DNA of 21,205 bases from Spirogloea muscicola. Lineage: Eukaryota; Streptophyta; Zygnematophyceae; Spirogloeales; Spirogloeaceae. Where the stretch lies: the NCBI GenBank assembly GCA_009602725.1, contig WELB01000094.1, positions 79,331 to 100,535 on the forward strand, read 5' to 3'. The position numbers and the translations under genes were made by a program. The notes beneath the pieces were generated by a model that made no database searches, was not told the DNA's origin, and saw only the letters and a list, made by a program, of their open reading frames with translations. How positions within the stretch are numbered: the stretch's first letter is position 1; every line of letters begins with the position of its first letter. This document shows, piece by piece, positions 1 through 8,859 of the stretch.

Positions 1-240
1 CGGGGCGCCGGGGGGCGCGGGCGCGGGACGGAGGGCGCGGCGCAGCGACGCCATGGCTGCCGCGGGGCGCGCGCCAGGCGAGAGGGGGGGGCTTCCACGA
101 GGAGGGCCAACGGGGGGAGTCTTCTCCTTCTCCGCTCCCCCGTTCCCAGTGTCCCACTCCGCAGCTCGGCGCCGTCTTGACGTCAGCCTGCCCCGACCGT
201 TGTGTTCCTCCGCGCATCTGATTTCACAGCAAAGAAGGAC
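1..240 (+). other. GC-rich island with a possible orphan first exon
   Basis: Very GC-rich stretch with an ATG at 53 in a strong eukaryotic context (gccATGgc). The frame stays open to 343 but runs into retroelement sequence from about 281, so the end is not coding as it stands. The start of the predicted peptide is Ala, Gly, Arg and Pro rich and matches no family I recognise. The other GC islands in the window are gene 5' ends, so this may be the first exon or promoter of a gene whose remainder was displaced by repeats. It may also be the edge of something outside the window. Confidence 0.25.
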
Positions 241-280
241 GCAAGGACGCGGCTATGAACGCCAGCAAGTAGATAAATAT

Positions 281-378
281 GTGGCTCTCCCAAAAGGGGG
301 GCAAGGGCTGTTGCACAGCCAGCCCGAATTATATGAAAAGTAGGGCTCGCCCATTGAGGATAGGGGCTGGAAAAGCCA
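281..378 (-). mobile_element. Two truncated retroelement 3' ends
   Basis: Two 3'-terminal modules in minus orientation. The first (281-330) carries the ggctctccc end and a decayed GGGCTG/CAGCCC stem. The second (343-378) is the LINE-A end gggctcgcccattgagga followed by ggggctggaaaagccag, where it breaks off. No coding part is left. Confidence 0.55.
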
Positions 379-530
379 GGGGACCCGCTTCCAGCAGCCT
401 AGCGTCTCTGACCTGCGGCTGCTTAGCAGGGGTTACTGAGTGATTCGTAGCTGCTTTTTGTCTTTTTCCATTGTCCATTCTTTTTGGGCTGGCTTTGCCA
501 GCCCTTCTTTCTTTATGGGCGAGCCTTCTT
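379..530 (+). mobile_element. LINE-A 3' tail, end of ORF plus 3' UTR
   Basis: The last codons of the LINE-A protein read S-D-L-R-L-L-S-R-G-Y then TGA at 437-439. About 45 bases later the stem-loop GGGCTGG/CCAGCCC lies at 486-504, and the copy ends in tatgggcgagccttctt. With the minus copy at 343-378 it forms an inverted pair whose 3' ends point outward. It is 5'-truncated to roughly 150 bases. Confidence 0.6.
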
Positions 531-802
531 CTTTTTGTGCTTGTGTTTTTCTCTTTTCATATGACAAGGTCCGAAAATGGCCAAAGAAGGTGGCTCTATC
601 TTCTTTATCCTAAACGCTTGTAGGCCCCTCCGAACCTTTGTCAGCTCTTTTTGGGCTGGCTTTTCGCAGCCCTTGCCTCCATTGGGAGTGCCACTTCTTT
701 CTATCAATTTAGCTTCGTGTATTTGCAACAAACGAAGGCCAAATGGCCAATGGGGGCAAGAGCTGTGAAAGAAGTGGCATCTCCCTATGGGGGCAAGAAG
801 AA
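531..802. mobile_element. Mixed retroelement 3' fragments
   Basis: A plus-strand module (about 622-697) reads ggcccctccgaacctttgtc, then a stem-loop gggctggcttttcgcagccc and the end ttgggagtgccacttcttt. A minus LINE-C 3' end follows (about 712-750, gaaggccaaatggccaa), then degraded minus modules with atgggggcaag. No gene is supported here; reading frames across it come from repeats. Confidence 0.5.
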
Positions 803-1187
803 GAAAGGGCGCGCCCATTGAGGACAAGGGCTGGAAAAGCCAGCCCAGAAAAGAATCAACAAAGGACGAGAAGGGGGCCGGTGGAAGCGCTAAAAATAAC
901 AAGCACACAAAGAAACAAAGCAGCTACGTATCACTCAGTAACCCCTGCTAAGCAAACTCAGGTCAGAGACGCTAGGCTCCTCAAAGTGGGTCCCCTGGCC
1001 AGAGCCAGAGGCAGCAGCGAGGGGCTCTGCCGGCGCGCAGGTGCAGCGAGCGGGCCATAGACCTCTGCAGCGAAACGGCCAAGCGCATCCGGTACACCTG
1101 CGTAACGACCAGGCTGCAGGAAAGTCCACCGGCTCCCCATGGAAGCGGCGGGCGATGGCGTGGCGGGCGAGCTGGTTGAGCAGAAGG
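803..1187 (-). mobile_element. LINE-A fragment with C-terminal coding remnant
   Basis: Minus-strand LINE-A copy. Its 3' end (cgcgcccattgagg) is near 803, the stem-loop near 830-850, the stop codon is the complement of 935-937, and the coding remnant runs up to about 1187. The protein end reads S-D-L-S-L-L-S-R-G-Y-stop and upstream includes R-R-F-H-G-E-P-V-D-F-P, which matches the cleaner copy at 16287-16535. The frame is broken near the middle, so this is a dead 5'-truncated copy. Confidence 0.6.
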
Positions 1188-1188
1188 T

Positions 1189-1640
1189 GCTCGCCCATTG
1201 AGAAGAGGGGCTGGCAAAGCCAACCCAAAAAGAATGGACAATGTTCAAAGCCAAAGAAAGAGGTGCTGAAAAAGGACTACACTACAAAGTGCAAGATGGT
1301 GCAGAGGGAGATGCAGATGGCTGCTCAGAATCCACGTGTGAGCAGCTCGAGCCTCCGAGCGCCCAACGCCCCATGCGTGTCGGCGCCAGCGGGAAGAACT
1401 CGTCTTCCCGCGGATGATCAGCATACTTGAGCTCTTTTGCCCGAGCGGCGCTGGCGACCGCATACCCAGCCTTGATGGCGCATTGGGCTGGGTGTGAGCG
1501 GTCGTATGCGTCGGTGGTCACCACGTCCAGGAGAAGACGTGGCCCGCCGGCCTGTGTGGTGGCCACCAGGTCTACGCGACGTGCGTGGAGACGCGACGAG
1601 CAAGGGCTGTGTGTCAACTCTAGCCCGGAAAGAAATGACA
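1189..1640 (-). mobile_element. LINE-E fragment, C-terminal region after the RT
   Basis: Minus strand. The 3' module lies at 1189-1240 (tgctcgcccattgagaag, stem-loop ggggctggcaaagccaaccc). The coding remnant ends at a TAG near 1282 and extends to about 1610. Its translation holds D-V-V-T-T-D-x-x-D-R, then Y-A-D-H-P-x-x-D-E-F-x-P-L-A. This resembles the segment that follows the reverse transcriptase in many non-LTR retrotransposon proteins and is shared with the copies at 8015-8535 and 20990-21205. No RT catalytic motif is present, so the family call is an inference. Confidence 0.55.
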
Positions 1641-1682
1641 AGGTCCGAAAGAAGAAGTGGCACTCCCAATTCGAAACGAAAG

Positions 1683-1860
1683 GGCTCGCCCATAGAGAAG
1701 AGGGGCTGGCAAAGCCAGCCCAAAAAGAATGGACAATGTCCAAAGCCAAAGAAAGAGATGCCGAAGAAGGACTACTCTACCAAACACAACATCACACTAG
1801 GGAAGCTCAATACCCACGAGTGAGCAACAGCAGGAAAGGGGCCAGAAGAAAAGAAGGGTG
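1683..1860 (-). mobile_element. LINE-E 3' region
   Basis: Minus-orientation 3' end gggctcgcccatagagaag, stem-loop ggggctggcaaagccagccc at about 1705-1724, then the LINE-E 3' UTR (aatggacaatgtccaaagcc and onwards). It is a close sister of 1189-1290 and 7728-7880. No intact reading frame. Confidence 0.55.
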
Positions 1861-2163
1861 GGTGAAGAATATACAACCCTTCTAGTTTCTTCTCCCGCCT
1901 TCATAGCCCAACGGACTGCAGGCCTCCCCACAGTCCGGCCATACGGTCCCGATTGGAAGACTTGGCACCGGCGATTCCACGTTAATGACTAGCCACGAAT
2001 TGCAGACGGCTATAAACGGTGTACCACCGTCTACACATTCGTCAGCCACCACCAAAGGCTATCGTGAGCGGGCTATTGTCCACGTCAACATCAACGTCAA
2101 CATAAACGCATGCCGGCAGCATGTTTGTCGTTGTGGCGACGTTTCAGCCTGTTTGCAGCGAGC
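1861..2163. other. Spacer with two small hairpins
   Basis: No gene recognised. Two short inverted repeats are visible: CGGACTG (1912-1918) pairs with CAGTCCG (1931-1937), and ACGGTG (2016-2021) pairs with CACCGT (2025-2030). AGACGG (2004-2009) could instead pair with CCGTCT (2027-2032). A 12-base near-repeat of cgtcaacat(c/a)aa lies at about 2082-2105. The last 40 bases look like decayed LINE-C coding sequence (a C-L-Q-R-A-like frame). Confidence 0.3.
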
Positions 2164-2450
2164 TTAGGCCCCTACGAACGTTGTTCATTCTTTACTCTGG
2201 GCTGGCCTCTCCCAGCTGTGCTGGCGGTGCTCTCGCTGCTGTCTCTGCATTTCGTCAGGGGAATTTTTTTCCGCTAGCTAGTCTGTCAGTTTGAAGCTCC
2301 TCACTCGTTGCTATTGAGTGATTCATCCTACCCCGTTTGTGAGAAATGCGCTTCTGGCCCCTTCGTAGTTTGGCCCCTTCGATCCTTGTCTATTCTTTGG
2401 GGCTGGCTCTTCACAGCCCTTGCCCCCATTTGGAGAGCCACTTCTTCTTC
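2164..2450 (+). mobile_element. LINE-B tail
   Basis: Starts with a small module (stem gggctggcctctcccagc at about 2212-2230). Then comes the LINE-B C-terminus, with gctagctagtctgtcag corresponding to the A-S-L-S-D segment. One base is missing here relative to 8960, so the frame shifts before the terminal stop. The 3' UTR ends in a stem-loop gggctggctcttcacagccc and the end ggagagccacttcttcttc near 2437-2455. Confidence 0.55.
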
Positions 2451-2479
2451 TAGCCACTGCCCTCCCCTGGAAGCGCCTT

Positions 2480-2715
2480 CCTCAAGCTCATGCTTTGCAC
2501 CACAAAGCTGGTCAAAGCTTCAGCCGGTAGTAGAAGGGCTTGTCATTTGCCGCCTGGTATTCGGGCATACCAGTTAGCAACCTCGACGTGCTTACTGCGT
2601 GGCTACTGAGCGGGTCAGCTTGGCAACAGGTGATGTACACTTGCCAATGTGCGTGCCCTTGTACTTGGCCACTCTGGCCCTCTATCACTCAACACAAGCT
2701 CCATTCCCTTCGGGT
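2480..2715 (+). mobile_element. LINE-C tail
   Basis: Decayed C-terminal coding part (related to the A-L-H-Q-K-A-G-R-A segment at 9185-9215), the terminal L-x-x-x-Y-stop near 2590-2600, then gcgggtcagcttggcaacag and the LINE-C end cccttgtacttggccactctggccc, which holds a GGCCA/TGGCC mini stem. It aligns with 9126-9390. Confidence 0.55.
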
Positions 2716-2729
2716 TTCAGAGAGCTGCT

Positions 2730-2995
2730 TCTCAAGCATGAGTCTCAGCTCGCTGCAGAAAAGCCTCTAAGGACAAATCTCGTGTAGTTGTAACAATTGA
2801 AGGCCAATATGGCCCAAGTACAAAGGCAAAGCACATCAAATGACGTAGCAGCAGGCATACATCTAGCAGCTACTGGAGCTGCTAGAGAGAGTGCGCGCCC
2901 ATGGAGAAGAGAAAAAGAGACAGTGCTCGCCCATAGAGAAGAGGGGCTGGCAAAGCCAGCCCAAAATAGAATGGACAATGTCCAAAGCCAGCTCC
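2730..2995 (-). mobile_element. Minus retroelement fragments
   Basis: A LINE-C coding scrap (2730-2765, agctcgctgcagaaaagcc), a minus LINE-C 3' end (2797-2850: gaaggccaatatggccca, then agtacaaaggcaaagcac), and a minus LINE-E 3' module (2925-2990: gctcgcccatagagaagag and stem-loop ggggctggcaaagccagccc). Each is cut short on its 5' side. Confidence 0.5.
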
Positions 2996-3130
2996 TCAGT
3001 ATAGCTTGTCAGATATGCATGTGCTTACTCGGGGATATCAGTGTCCCCCTTAGCCAGCTCATTACCCAGTTACCAGGACATTTTTGCAAGGCTAGAATTG
3101 GCCTCCCTTTCAATTTCATGCGCACCGCGC
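2996..3130 (+). mobile_element. LINE-F tail
   Basis: The frame reads S-D-M-H-V-L-T-R-G-Y, like the terminal signature of the other families, but continues four residues (Q-C-P-P) to a TAG near 3050. The 3' UTR (agccagctcattaccc to ttcaatttcatgcgc) is repeated as its reverse complement at 6968-7064. Confidence 0.5.
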
Positions 3131-3134
3131 GCCT

Positions 3135-3370
3135 TCAAAGTTTATGTTTTGACCCGTGGTTACTGAGCGGGTCACTTTGATGTAGATTATGTAGGTCTTT
3201 AGATGTGCTTGCCTTTGTACTTGGCCTTTGGCCTTCGTTCGTTCCATATACACGAAATTCTCTCTCCAAAGCCAAGGATAGAGAAGCCAGAAAAAGACTG
3301 AATTACAGAGCACAAGACATTGCAGAGAGAAGCTCAGTACCCGCGAGTGAGCAACAGCAGGTCGGAGTAG
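3135..3370. mobile_element. LINE-C tail (+) followed by LINE-E scrap (-)
   Basis: 3140-3260 carries acccgtggttactgagcggg, the LINE-C stop region, and the end gcctttgtacttggcctttggcc. 3265-3370 is a minus LINE-E 3' UTR piece without its stem-loop (ccaaagccaaggatagag, then tacccgcgagtgagcaacag, matching 1810-1830). Confidence 0.45.
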
Positions 3371-3680
3371 CGAAGAATGGTGAGCTCCAGTGGCATCCGC
3401 GCTGCGCAGTCTGCAGCTGGCCCCGCCTGCGCCGCCGCCTGGCCGCGCCAGCCGCGCTCTGCCGACGGTGGCGGCTCTCTGCCGAGGCGCAGGGCCGCGG
3501 CTGCGGCCGATCTCCCGGCTCGCAGCGCGCCTGCAAGCAGCAGCAGGCCAGGCGTGGCGCGCCGCTGGCCCTGCCACCGGCTGGTGCGCCGCGCCGCTCC
3601 CACGCCTCGCCGAGACGTCGCGGGCCTGCCGGCAGGCTCATCGGTCATCCGTCCCGAGGGAGCGGCGTTTGCCGTCGCCC
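3371..3680 (+). promoter_or_regulatory. GC-rich leader of the oligoribonuclease gene
   Basis: GC-rich island just upstream of the chosen start at 3681. All frames are long and Ala/Arg-rich, as expected from composition alone. One frame with an ATG at 3377 would look like an organelle targeting peptide but does not join the nuclease frame without an extra splice. I treat the stretch as promoter and 5' UTR. No TATA box or other defined site stands out. Confidence 0.35.
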
Positions 3681-6052
3681 ATGGCTGCAGGGGGCTTGGG
3701 GAGCCGCTTCGGGGCGCTTTGCCTGGACGATGACGACGGCGACCGTGCGCCGCACCCGCCGGCAACGGCGTCGGCGGCATACCCCGATGGCGGGACCGTC
3801 ACGACAGGTGCCCACGTCGGAGCGCGGGCCACCAGACGCCTGTCGCGCCACCGCTGGAGGCCAAGAGCTATGAGGCGGACGAGCTCGCTAGGCTGCTGGC
3901 ACCTCCAAGCTGTTGCGACTGAATGCTGGCTCGCTCTTTGACGGCACTGCTGTGACGCCGCCTCCGCCTCCGCCTTCAGAGGTCGGCGTCAATGGAGGAC
4001 GGCGGGAGCTGGCTGCTGAGGAGCCTGCTGCTGCTGGACCTGGGCAACCGGGAGCAGCGGATGAGGACGCGGCCAGCTCTCCTGTGCGACACAGCATGCC
4101 GCTTGTCTGGGTGGATCTTGAGATGACAGGTGAGGGGCCACTCACTTCCTCAGAGCAGACCTAATGTCAAGCCCCACCTACTTTCTGCACAGGTGCCACT
4201 CTTCTGATCCCTGAGTTGATTTGATTGGAATGAGACTGGACAATTGGGTTTCCTTGAGTTAGTCTCTGCCATGCATCAGCAGCAACACCAATACAATCCT
4301 TTGGTTGCGGTCTGATGAATATGTCATAGGCTGTGCGCATATTGAAAAATGTTCTGTCATGAAATGTTGCCAGGCCTTGACATTGAGAAGCACAGGATTC
4401 TGGAGATTGCGTGCATCATCACCGATGGCAGATTGAAGCACCAGATTGCGGTACAGCCTGATCCAATAAACCCTTGTCCTATAAGCGATTGCTTGTAAAG
4501 TTGCTGCCACTGGAGCAGAGGATGCCAATGACGGCACTGTATGTTCCCGGCTGGTGGGCAAGGGCAGGGACCTGACCTGGTAATCAATGAAACAGAAGAG
4601 GTGCTTGCTGGGATGAATGAGTGGTGTCAAGAGCACCACTTAAAGAGTGGTAAGCAGACAGCCCTTGCTTCCTGGAAAAGTGGTTACACACTTTGTAGCC
4701 TTTAGCCGACATGCAATAGCTCCGGCACCAAGATGATTCCCTGAGGCTAATTATGTCACACTCTTTGGCTGCACACCTTGATCAGCGTGTGTAAATTAGT
4801 CAATAGACTTAACACATTTTTGTAACACAGGTCTTCTCTTCATCCTATTAGCGACCCACAATATTCGCCACTCACATTCTGTCTTCTGCCACCTCCGTGC
4901 GACTCAAATACTTAAGAGCTTCATCTGATGTAGCTAGAAGCTTATCATACCTTCACAAATCCAACTACTCACCAGGCTCTGTTCTGTGTCCATCAAATTC
5001 AGGACTGGTAGACAGGGTGCGTTCCAGCAATATCTCTCTTCTAGACGCCGAGCAACAGGTTAGTCGCAGCCAGGCCTTCACTTGGGTGGCATGATGCATG
5101 CATCGCCAGGATTCATAGACATACTTCATGGGGAGTCGGTTGCACAGTTTTCGCTATGACTATCTAGAAAATTGGGAACATTTAACATGCAAAAGCCAAC
5201 AGGGTATGTTTGTTTCCATGGCAGGTTCTTGCTTTTGTTCAGAGGCACACGCAGGCCAAGCAAGCTATGCTCGCTGGTAACTCGGTGTATGTCGACTTCC
5301 TCTTCATGAAGGTTCTCTCCAGAACTTGCTTCATTGAACTGTGGGAAAGATAGCAAGTATAGGTTCTCTCACATTCTGTAGTCATTTGCTCTCATTGGAA
5401 ACACATATATGCTTGCATCTATCTTGCCAACAACATCATGTCTTGATGCCAGCAACTGTGTTGTGTAACGGCTATGCAGAAGTATATGCCACTTCTAGCA
5501 GAGCACTTCAGTCACGTGGTTGTGGATGTTAGCACAATAGCTGCTCTTTGCGCCCGGTGGTATCCCCAAGGTACTTGGATTCTTGGACTTGATGCTCATG
5601 TCTCCCTTGAAGAGTAGCTCGGTGATTCAATTGCTGTCTTTGCTACTCCGGTTTCCTAGCAACGGCACACGCTGGCGGCAGGTTGCTTATGGAGAGCTGA
5701 TAGCTCAAGGTAAGTGTTCCTCGGATTGAAGAATTGGACTGGTTCCTAGAGGAGTACCTATACTCATATGACAAGGATGCTGCATCTGAGGCATTAGATG
5801 TCCAGCTCGTTGACATGATCACTGCATGCCAAGTTTGCTACTCACAAGGCACAGTGGCAACATTGTCACAATATGTGAGCTTGTGTCCCTTCTCATGCCC
5901 CAGATTACAGTCGTCAACCTCTCAAAGGAAAGACTCATCGGGCTCTCAAGGATATTGAAGAGAGCATCGAACAACTACGATATTTTAGGAAAGCTGTATT
6001 CAAACAAAATCATCAGCATCATAGTGATGCCGTCCACAACAGAGTATGTTAA
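3681..6052 (+). CDS. Oligoribonuclease (DEDDh 3'-5' exonuclease), 8 exons
   Basis: Degrades short RNA oligonucleotides to mononucleotides. It is the eukaryotic homologue of bacterial Orn and human REXO2, which in plants and animals is usually organellar. Exons: 3681-3807, 3980-4129, 4374-4450, 4568-4649, 5003-5058, 5225-5311, 5480-5570, 5904-6052. All junctions are GT-AG with matching phase, giving 272 aa. Catalytic residues are all visible: D88 and E90 in W-V-D-L-E-M-T-G, D188 in A-G-N-S-V-Y-V-D, and H235 and D240 in H-R-A-L-K-D. The segment V-Y-V-D-F-L-F-M-K-K-Y-M-P is close to the plant proteins. Residues before M82 form a low-complexity, acidic and Pro/Ala-rich extension. The start at 3681 is the first ATG that splices in phase. 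M82 (position 4096) is an alternative start that would give a bare catalytic domain. The C-terminus ends Q-H-H-S-D-A-V-H-N-R-V-C. A TGTAA, the usual chlorophyte poly(A) signal, lies at 6131-6135. Confidence 0.9.
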
Positions 6053-6905
6053 TGAGATTCTGATGATTGGCCTTTGCCTCGCTTAAGGAATGGCCTTGAG
6101 GCATCTGCTACACAAAGAGCAGATTTCTTGTGTAAATATTGCACAGACTCCCCTCCAAGTGGACATCAATTACTGTCTATCCTGCAGATAAATCCTCTCA
6201 CTCTATGTGTCTTTCTGACCCTTCAGCACGAGCGCATCTGCCTGCATAATAAGCGTTTGCTTCACTACGAGCAAGTATCCCAATGGGGCTTCGAGAGGAC
6301 TGGCTGGCCCACAAAGCTGGGAATCGTGTCTGATCGGTGGAGCAGCTAAGTCAAGAGGCCAGCACCTTTGCTTGCTTAGGAAGAGATACATAGACAAGTG
6401 CGATGCCCTCTTAACCCCAAATGGAAAAGGCAGGCAATGCTGTGGATCCTGATGCTACTGCGCATTCAGTCAGCTGAGCCAGATCGGATATGCTCGAGAT
6501 ATGCCATCCGCTTCTGTGCTATGAATATGTCTTGAGCGACCCTGTCAGTGGCTGCAATGCCTCCACTCCTAATCTTACTAGGACCGCCAGTGTTCAACCG
6601 CTAGTGCAGCTACTCTTTGCCGCTCTGTTACTCGGAGTGAAGGTGCTCGCAGCGAGTAGGAATCGTACAGTAAACGCGAAACTTTAAGTTGCTCATCCGA
6701 CAATCTTGATCTGGCGTCAGATGCATGTTGGGCCGCTCCTCCACAGAGCCCCTGCGCTTTGAGGCATCGTCCACTGCCAAGACCCACACTGCCGCAGCGG
6801 CGGAGTAAGTGCTCGGGGTGGGCTTATGCCCCATCGAGAGGGGACGCCGCAACGGGGCGCCGCCGCGTTCCGGCGCACTCAGGTTGCTCGGCGCCGACCG
6901 TGCCA
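6053..6905. other. Unique spacer downstream of the oligoribonuclease
   Basis: No homology or consistent coding frame seen. The first 100-150 bases probably hold the 3' UTR. A GC-rich patch at about 6780-6900 could be a decayed repeat or an old gene 5' end; neither strand gives a recognisable protein. Confidence 0.3.
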
Positions 6906-6909
6906 AGGC

Positions 6910-7064
6910 TCCAGAAGGAAGTGGCTCTCCCAATGGGGGCAAGGGCTGTCCAGAGAAGGCGCAGCGGTGCGCATGAATTGAAAGGGAGGCCAATTCTAGC
7001 CTTACAAATGTCTTGTTAACTTGGCAATGAGCTGGCTAAGGGGGACACTAATATCCCCGAGTGA
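6910..7064 (-). mobile_element. LINE-F tail with a 3' module in front
   Basis: 6910-6955 is a minus 3' module (agaaggaagtggctctccca, then atgggggcaagggctgtcc). 6968-7064 is the reverse complement of the LINE-F 3' UTR at 3027-3123, with about nine bases in ten matching by eye. The minus translation reads G-D-I-S-V-P-L-S-Q-L-I, as in the plus copy in the same frame. Confidence 0.5.
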
Positions 7065-7344
7065 TCCCAGATATTCCAGCTCCAGCGTGGCGAGCCCGAA
7101 AGCCCGAGCTCGCCAGGCGGGGGTGGGTGGGTGTTCATTATTCTTTTTCTGGACTGGCCTCTCACAGCCACCTCCCTTCGCCTGGAAGCGTCTTTCTGGC
7201 CAGAGCGGCCAGATACCGTCGCAAACTGGTGAGAATGCGGATGCTGACGGGCGACTAACGGCGACGGCCGTTAGAGGCCAGCCCAACATATGTTACATGC
7301 TCATCCGGAGAACTCTTCCAGTAGAGCGCGATTGCTGTTGATAG
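7065..7344 (+). mobile_element. Degraded plus-strand 3' module in otherwise unassigned sequence
   Basis: 7136-7205 contains a diverged module (attctttttctggactggcc, then tctcacagccacctcccttcg). A similar version occurs, reversed, at 7675-7715. The rest of the stretch has no recognisable feature. Confidence 0.3.
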
Positions 7345-7882
7345 AAGAAGTGACTCTCCTGATGGGGCAAAGGGCGGTGAACAGCCAGCCCGAAAGCTGT
7401 GATTTGCCAGCCCACAAAAAGATTGAACTCATCCAAAGGGGGGCGAGGGCAGTGAAGATTCGGCCCAAAGGAGAGACGAGAGAGAGAGAAGTGGCTCTCC
7501 CAATGGGGGCAAAGGGCTGTGAGAAGAAGTTGCGCGCCCATAGAGAAGAGGGGCTGGTGGAGGCCCTCTGCTAACCCTAAACCCTAAACCCAGCCCGAAA
7601 AAGAATAGACAAGGTTCAAAGGGGCCAAATTACGAATAGGCCAAATACGCCATCGAGAGCGAGCGAGAAAGACGCTTTCAAGAGAGAGCGGTGGCTGGGA
7701 GAGGCCAGCCCAGAAATAGAAAGTAATTGCTCGCCAATAGAGAAGAGGGTCTGGCAAAGCCAGCCCATAAAGAGTGGACCTAAATCCAAAGAGCCAAAAA
7801 GGTGGCGAAAAGGAAAGCTATATAGCTAGACACGAGACGACGCAGAGGAAAGCTTATTACCCACGGGTGAGAGAGAAGGGAG
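7345..7882 (-). mobile_element. Cluster of nested minus retroelement 3' ends
   Basis: Successive minus 3' modules start at about 7348 (agaagtgactctcctgatgg), 7488 (agaagtggctctcccaatgg), 7533 (cgcgcccatagagaagagg), 7675 and 7728 (gctcgccaatagagaagagg). Most keep the GGGCTG/CAGCC stem and are cut off 5' where the next begins. Telomeric units interrupt the one at 7533. 7728-7880 aligns with LINE-E at 1683-1830. No gene is present. Confidence 0.5.
7571..7591 (-). repeat. Interstitial telomeric repeat, plant type
   Basis: ctaaccctaaaccctaaacc followed by c: two CCCTAAA units plus a variant unit. This is the Arabidopsis-type repeat found in land plants and many green algae. It lies exactly where the loop and half-stem of a LINE 3' hairpin should be, between ggggctgg and agcccgaaaaagaat. 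Confidence 0.8.
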
Positions 7883-7884
7883 AC

Positions 7885-8535
7885 AGAAGTGGCTCTCCCA
7901 ATGGGGGCAAGGGCTGTGAAAAGCCAGCCCGAAAAGAATCGACAAAGGTTCGAAGGGGCCAAATGACGGAGGGGCCTTAAAGTGCTGTCAGAACGGGTGT
8001 AGGATGGACCACTCAGTAGCTACGATTGAGGAGCCTCAAACTCGACAGACTAGCTGCCAGAAAAATATCCCCCTGACGAAAACCAGAGGCTGCAGCAAGA
8101 GCACGGCCAGCAAGCAGATGCAAGGCGTGGGCCATGGACCCCTGAAAGAGACTGACAGACGCATGCGATAGACCTGGGCCCACGAGCCAGCGGCGTTGAA
8201 GTCAGCCGGCTCACCTTGCCTGCGGGACACAGCGCGCCGTGCAAGCCTGGCTTGCAGGTCGAGCCACTGGGACCCGAGAGCCCCGTGGACATCCACGGCC
8301 AGGGGTACGAATTCGTCCCCAGCCGGGTGGTCTGCATACCTTGTTGCCTTGCAGCGAGCGGCGTTCGCCGCTGCATGGCCAGCCCTCGAGGCAGAAAGCC
8401 CCGGATTGGCGCGATCCACCAAATCGGTAGTGACCACATCGGCGATGGTGCGCGGGCCGCCGCCCGATGTGGACGCCACCAGGTCTGACACGGCGAGTGT
8501 GCAGTCCAGCCGGCATTTGCCGGATGGGCATGATG
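7885..8535 (-). mobile_element. LINE-B copy, longest coding remnant in the window
   Basis: The 3' end (agtggctctcccaatggggg) is near 7888 and the stem-loop gggctgtgaaaagccagccc at 7912-7931. The stop codon is the complement of 8013-8015. Coding remnants of about 165 codons run to roughly 8520. In order they read D-V-V-T-T-D-L-V-D-R, A-G-H-A-A-A-N-A-A-R, D-H-P-A-G-D-E-F-V-P-L-A, and V-H-G-A-L-G. A frameshift near 8130 separates the last part. The reverse transcriptase domain itself is absent, so the element is 5'-truncated and inactive. Confidence 0.6.
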
Positions 8536-8585
8536 GAGGGAGAGAGAGAAGACGAACAGATAAAAGAAGAACTCTTCCATAAGAA

Positions 8586-8645
8586 GGGCTCGCCCATTGA
8601 GGATAGGGGCTGGAAAAGCCAGCCATAAAGAATGAACAAAAGTAC
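8586..8645 (-). mobile_element. LINE-A 3' module
   Basis: gggctcgcccattgaggata, stem-loop ggggctggaaaagccagcc, then ataaagaatgaacaaaagta and cgagaagggggg. This is the isolated 3' end of a minus LINE-A with no coding part. Confidence 0.55.
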
Positions 8646-8649
8646 GAGA

Positions 8650-8859
8650 AGGGGGGGTGGGGGGTGCGAAGAAGAAAGAGAAAGGTAAGGATATGGGCTG
8701 GAAGAAGGCTCTGCTCGGCGGGGACCCCGTGGCCGTAACCCCCCGGCAGACGGGCCCGGGGCGGCGGGGAGGAAGGACTATTGCACATCGGCGGCACCTG
8801 ATAGGGGGGGCGGGGTTAGGCAGGATTGTGTCGCATCCCGGCACGTGGGTGCCCGGGGC
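8650..8859. other. GC-rich unassigned segment
   Basis: Contains G-runs and a very GC-rich core (about 8715-8815). Open frames exist on both strands but have no recognisable protein and no clear start. It may be a retroelement part not otherwise represented in the window. Confidence 0.25.

Noticed and set aside
3205-3941. Several 150-220 aa frames on both strands in the GC-rich island
   Set aside because: Long in every frame because of composition, Arg/Ala/Pro-rich, and mutually incompatible. Only 3681-3807 joins a conserved gene by a good splice.
4130-5903. Open frames inside oligoribonuclease introns as separate genes
   Set aside because: They overlap exons in other frames and have no recognisable protein.
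6074-6787. Short frames downstream of the oligoribonuclease
   Set aside because: No motif, no conserved-looking composition, and no splice-consistent extension.
7571-7591. A true chromosome end
   Set aside because: Only about three units, with retroelement sequence continuing on both sides.
7940-7975. ggttcgaagg resembling a tRNA T-arm
   Set aside because: It belongs to the repeated LINE 3' UTR (gaacctttgtc in other copies), and no acceptor, D or anticodon arms fit around it.
8036-8844. Long overlapping minus-strand frames of about 250-265 aa
   Set aside because: Only part (8240-8535) is a LINE C-terminal remnant. The rest crosses a LINE-A 3' module and a GC-rich spacer in shifted frames, so neither full frame is a gene.
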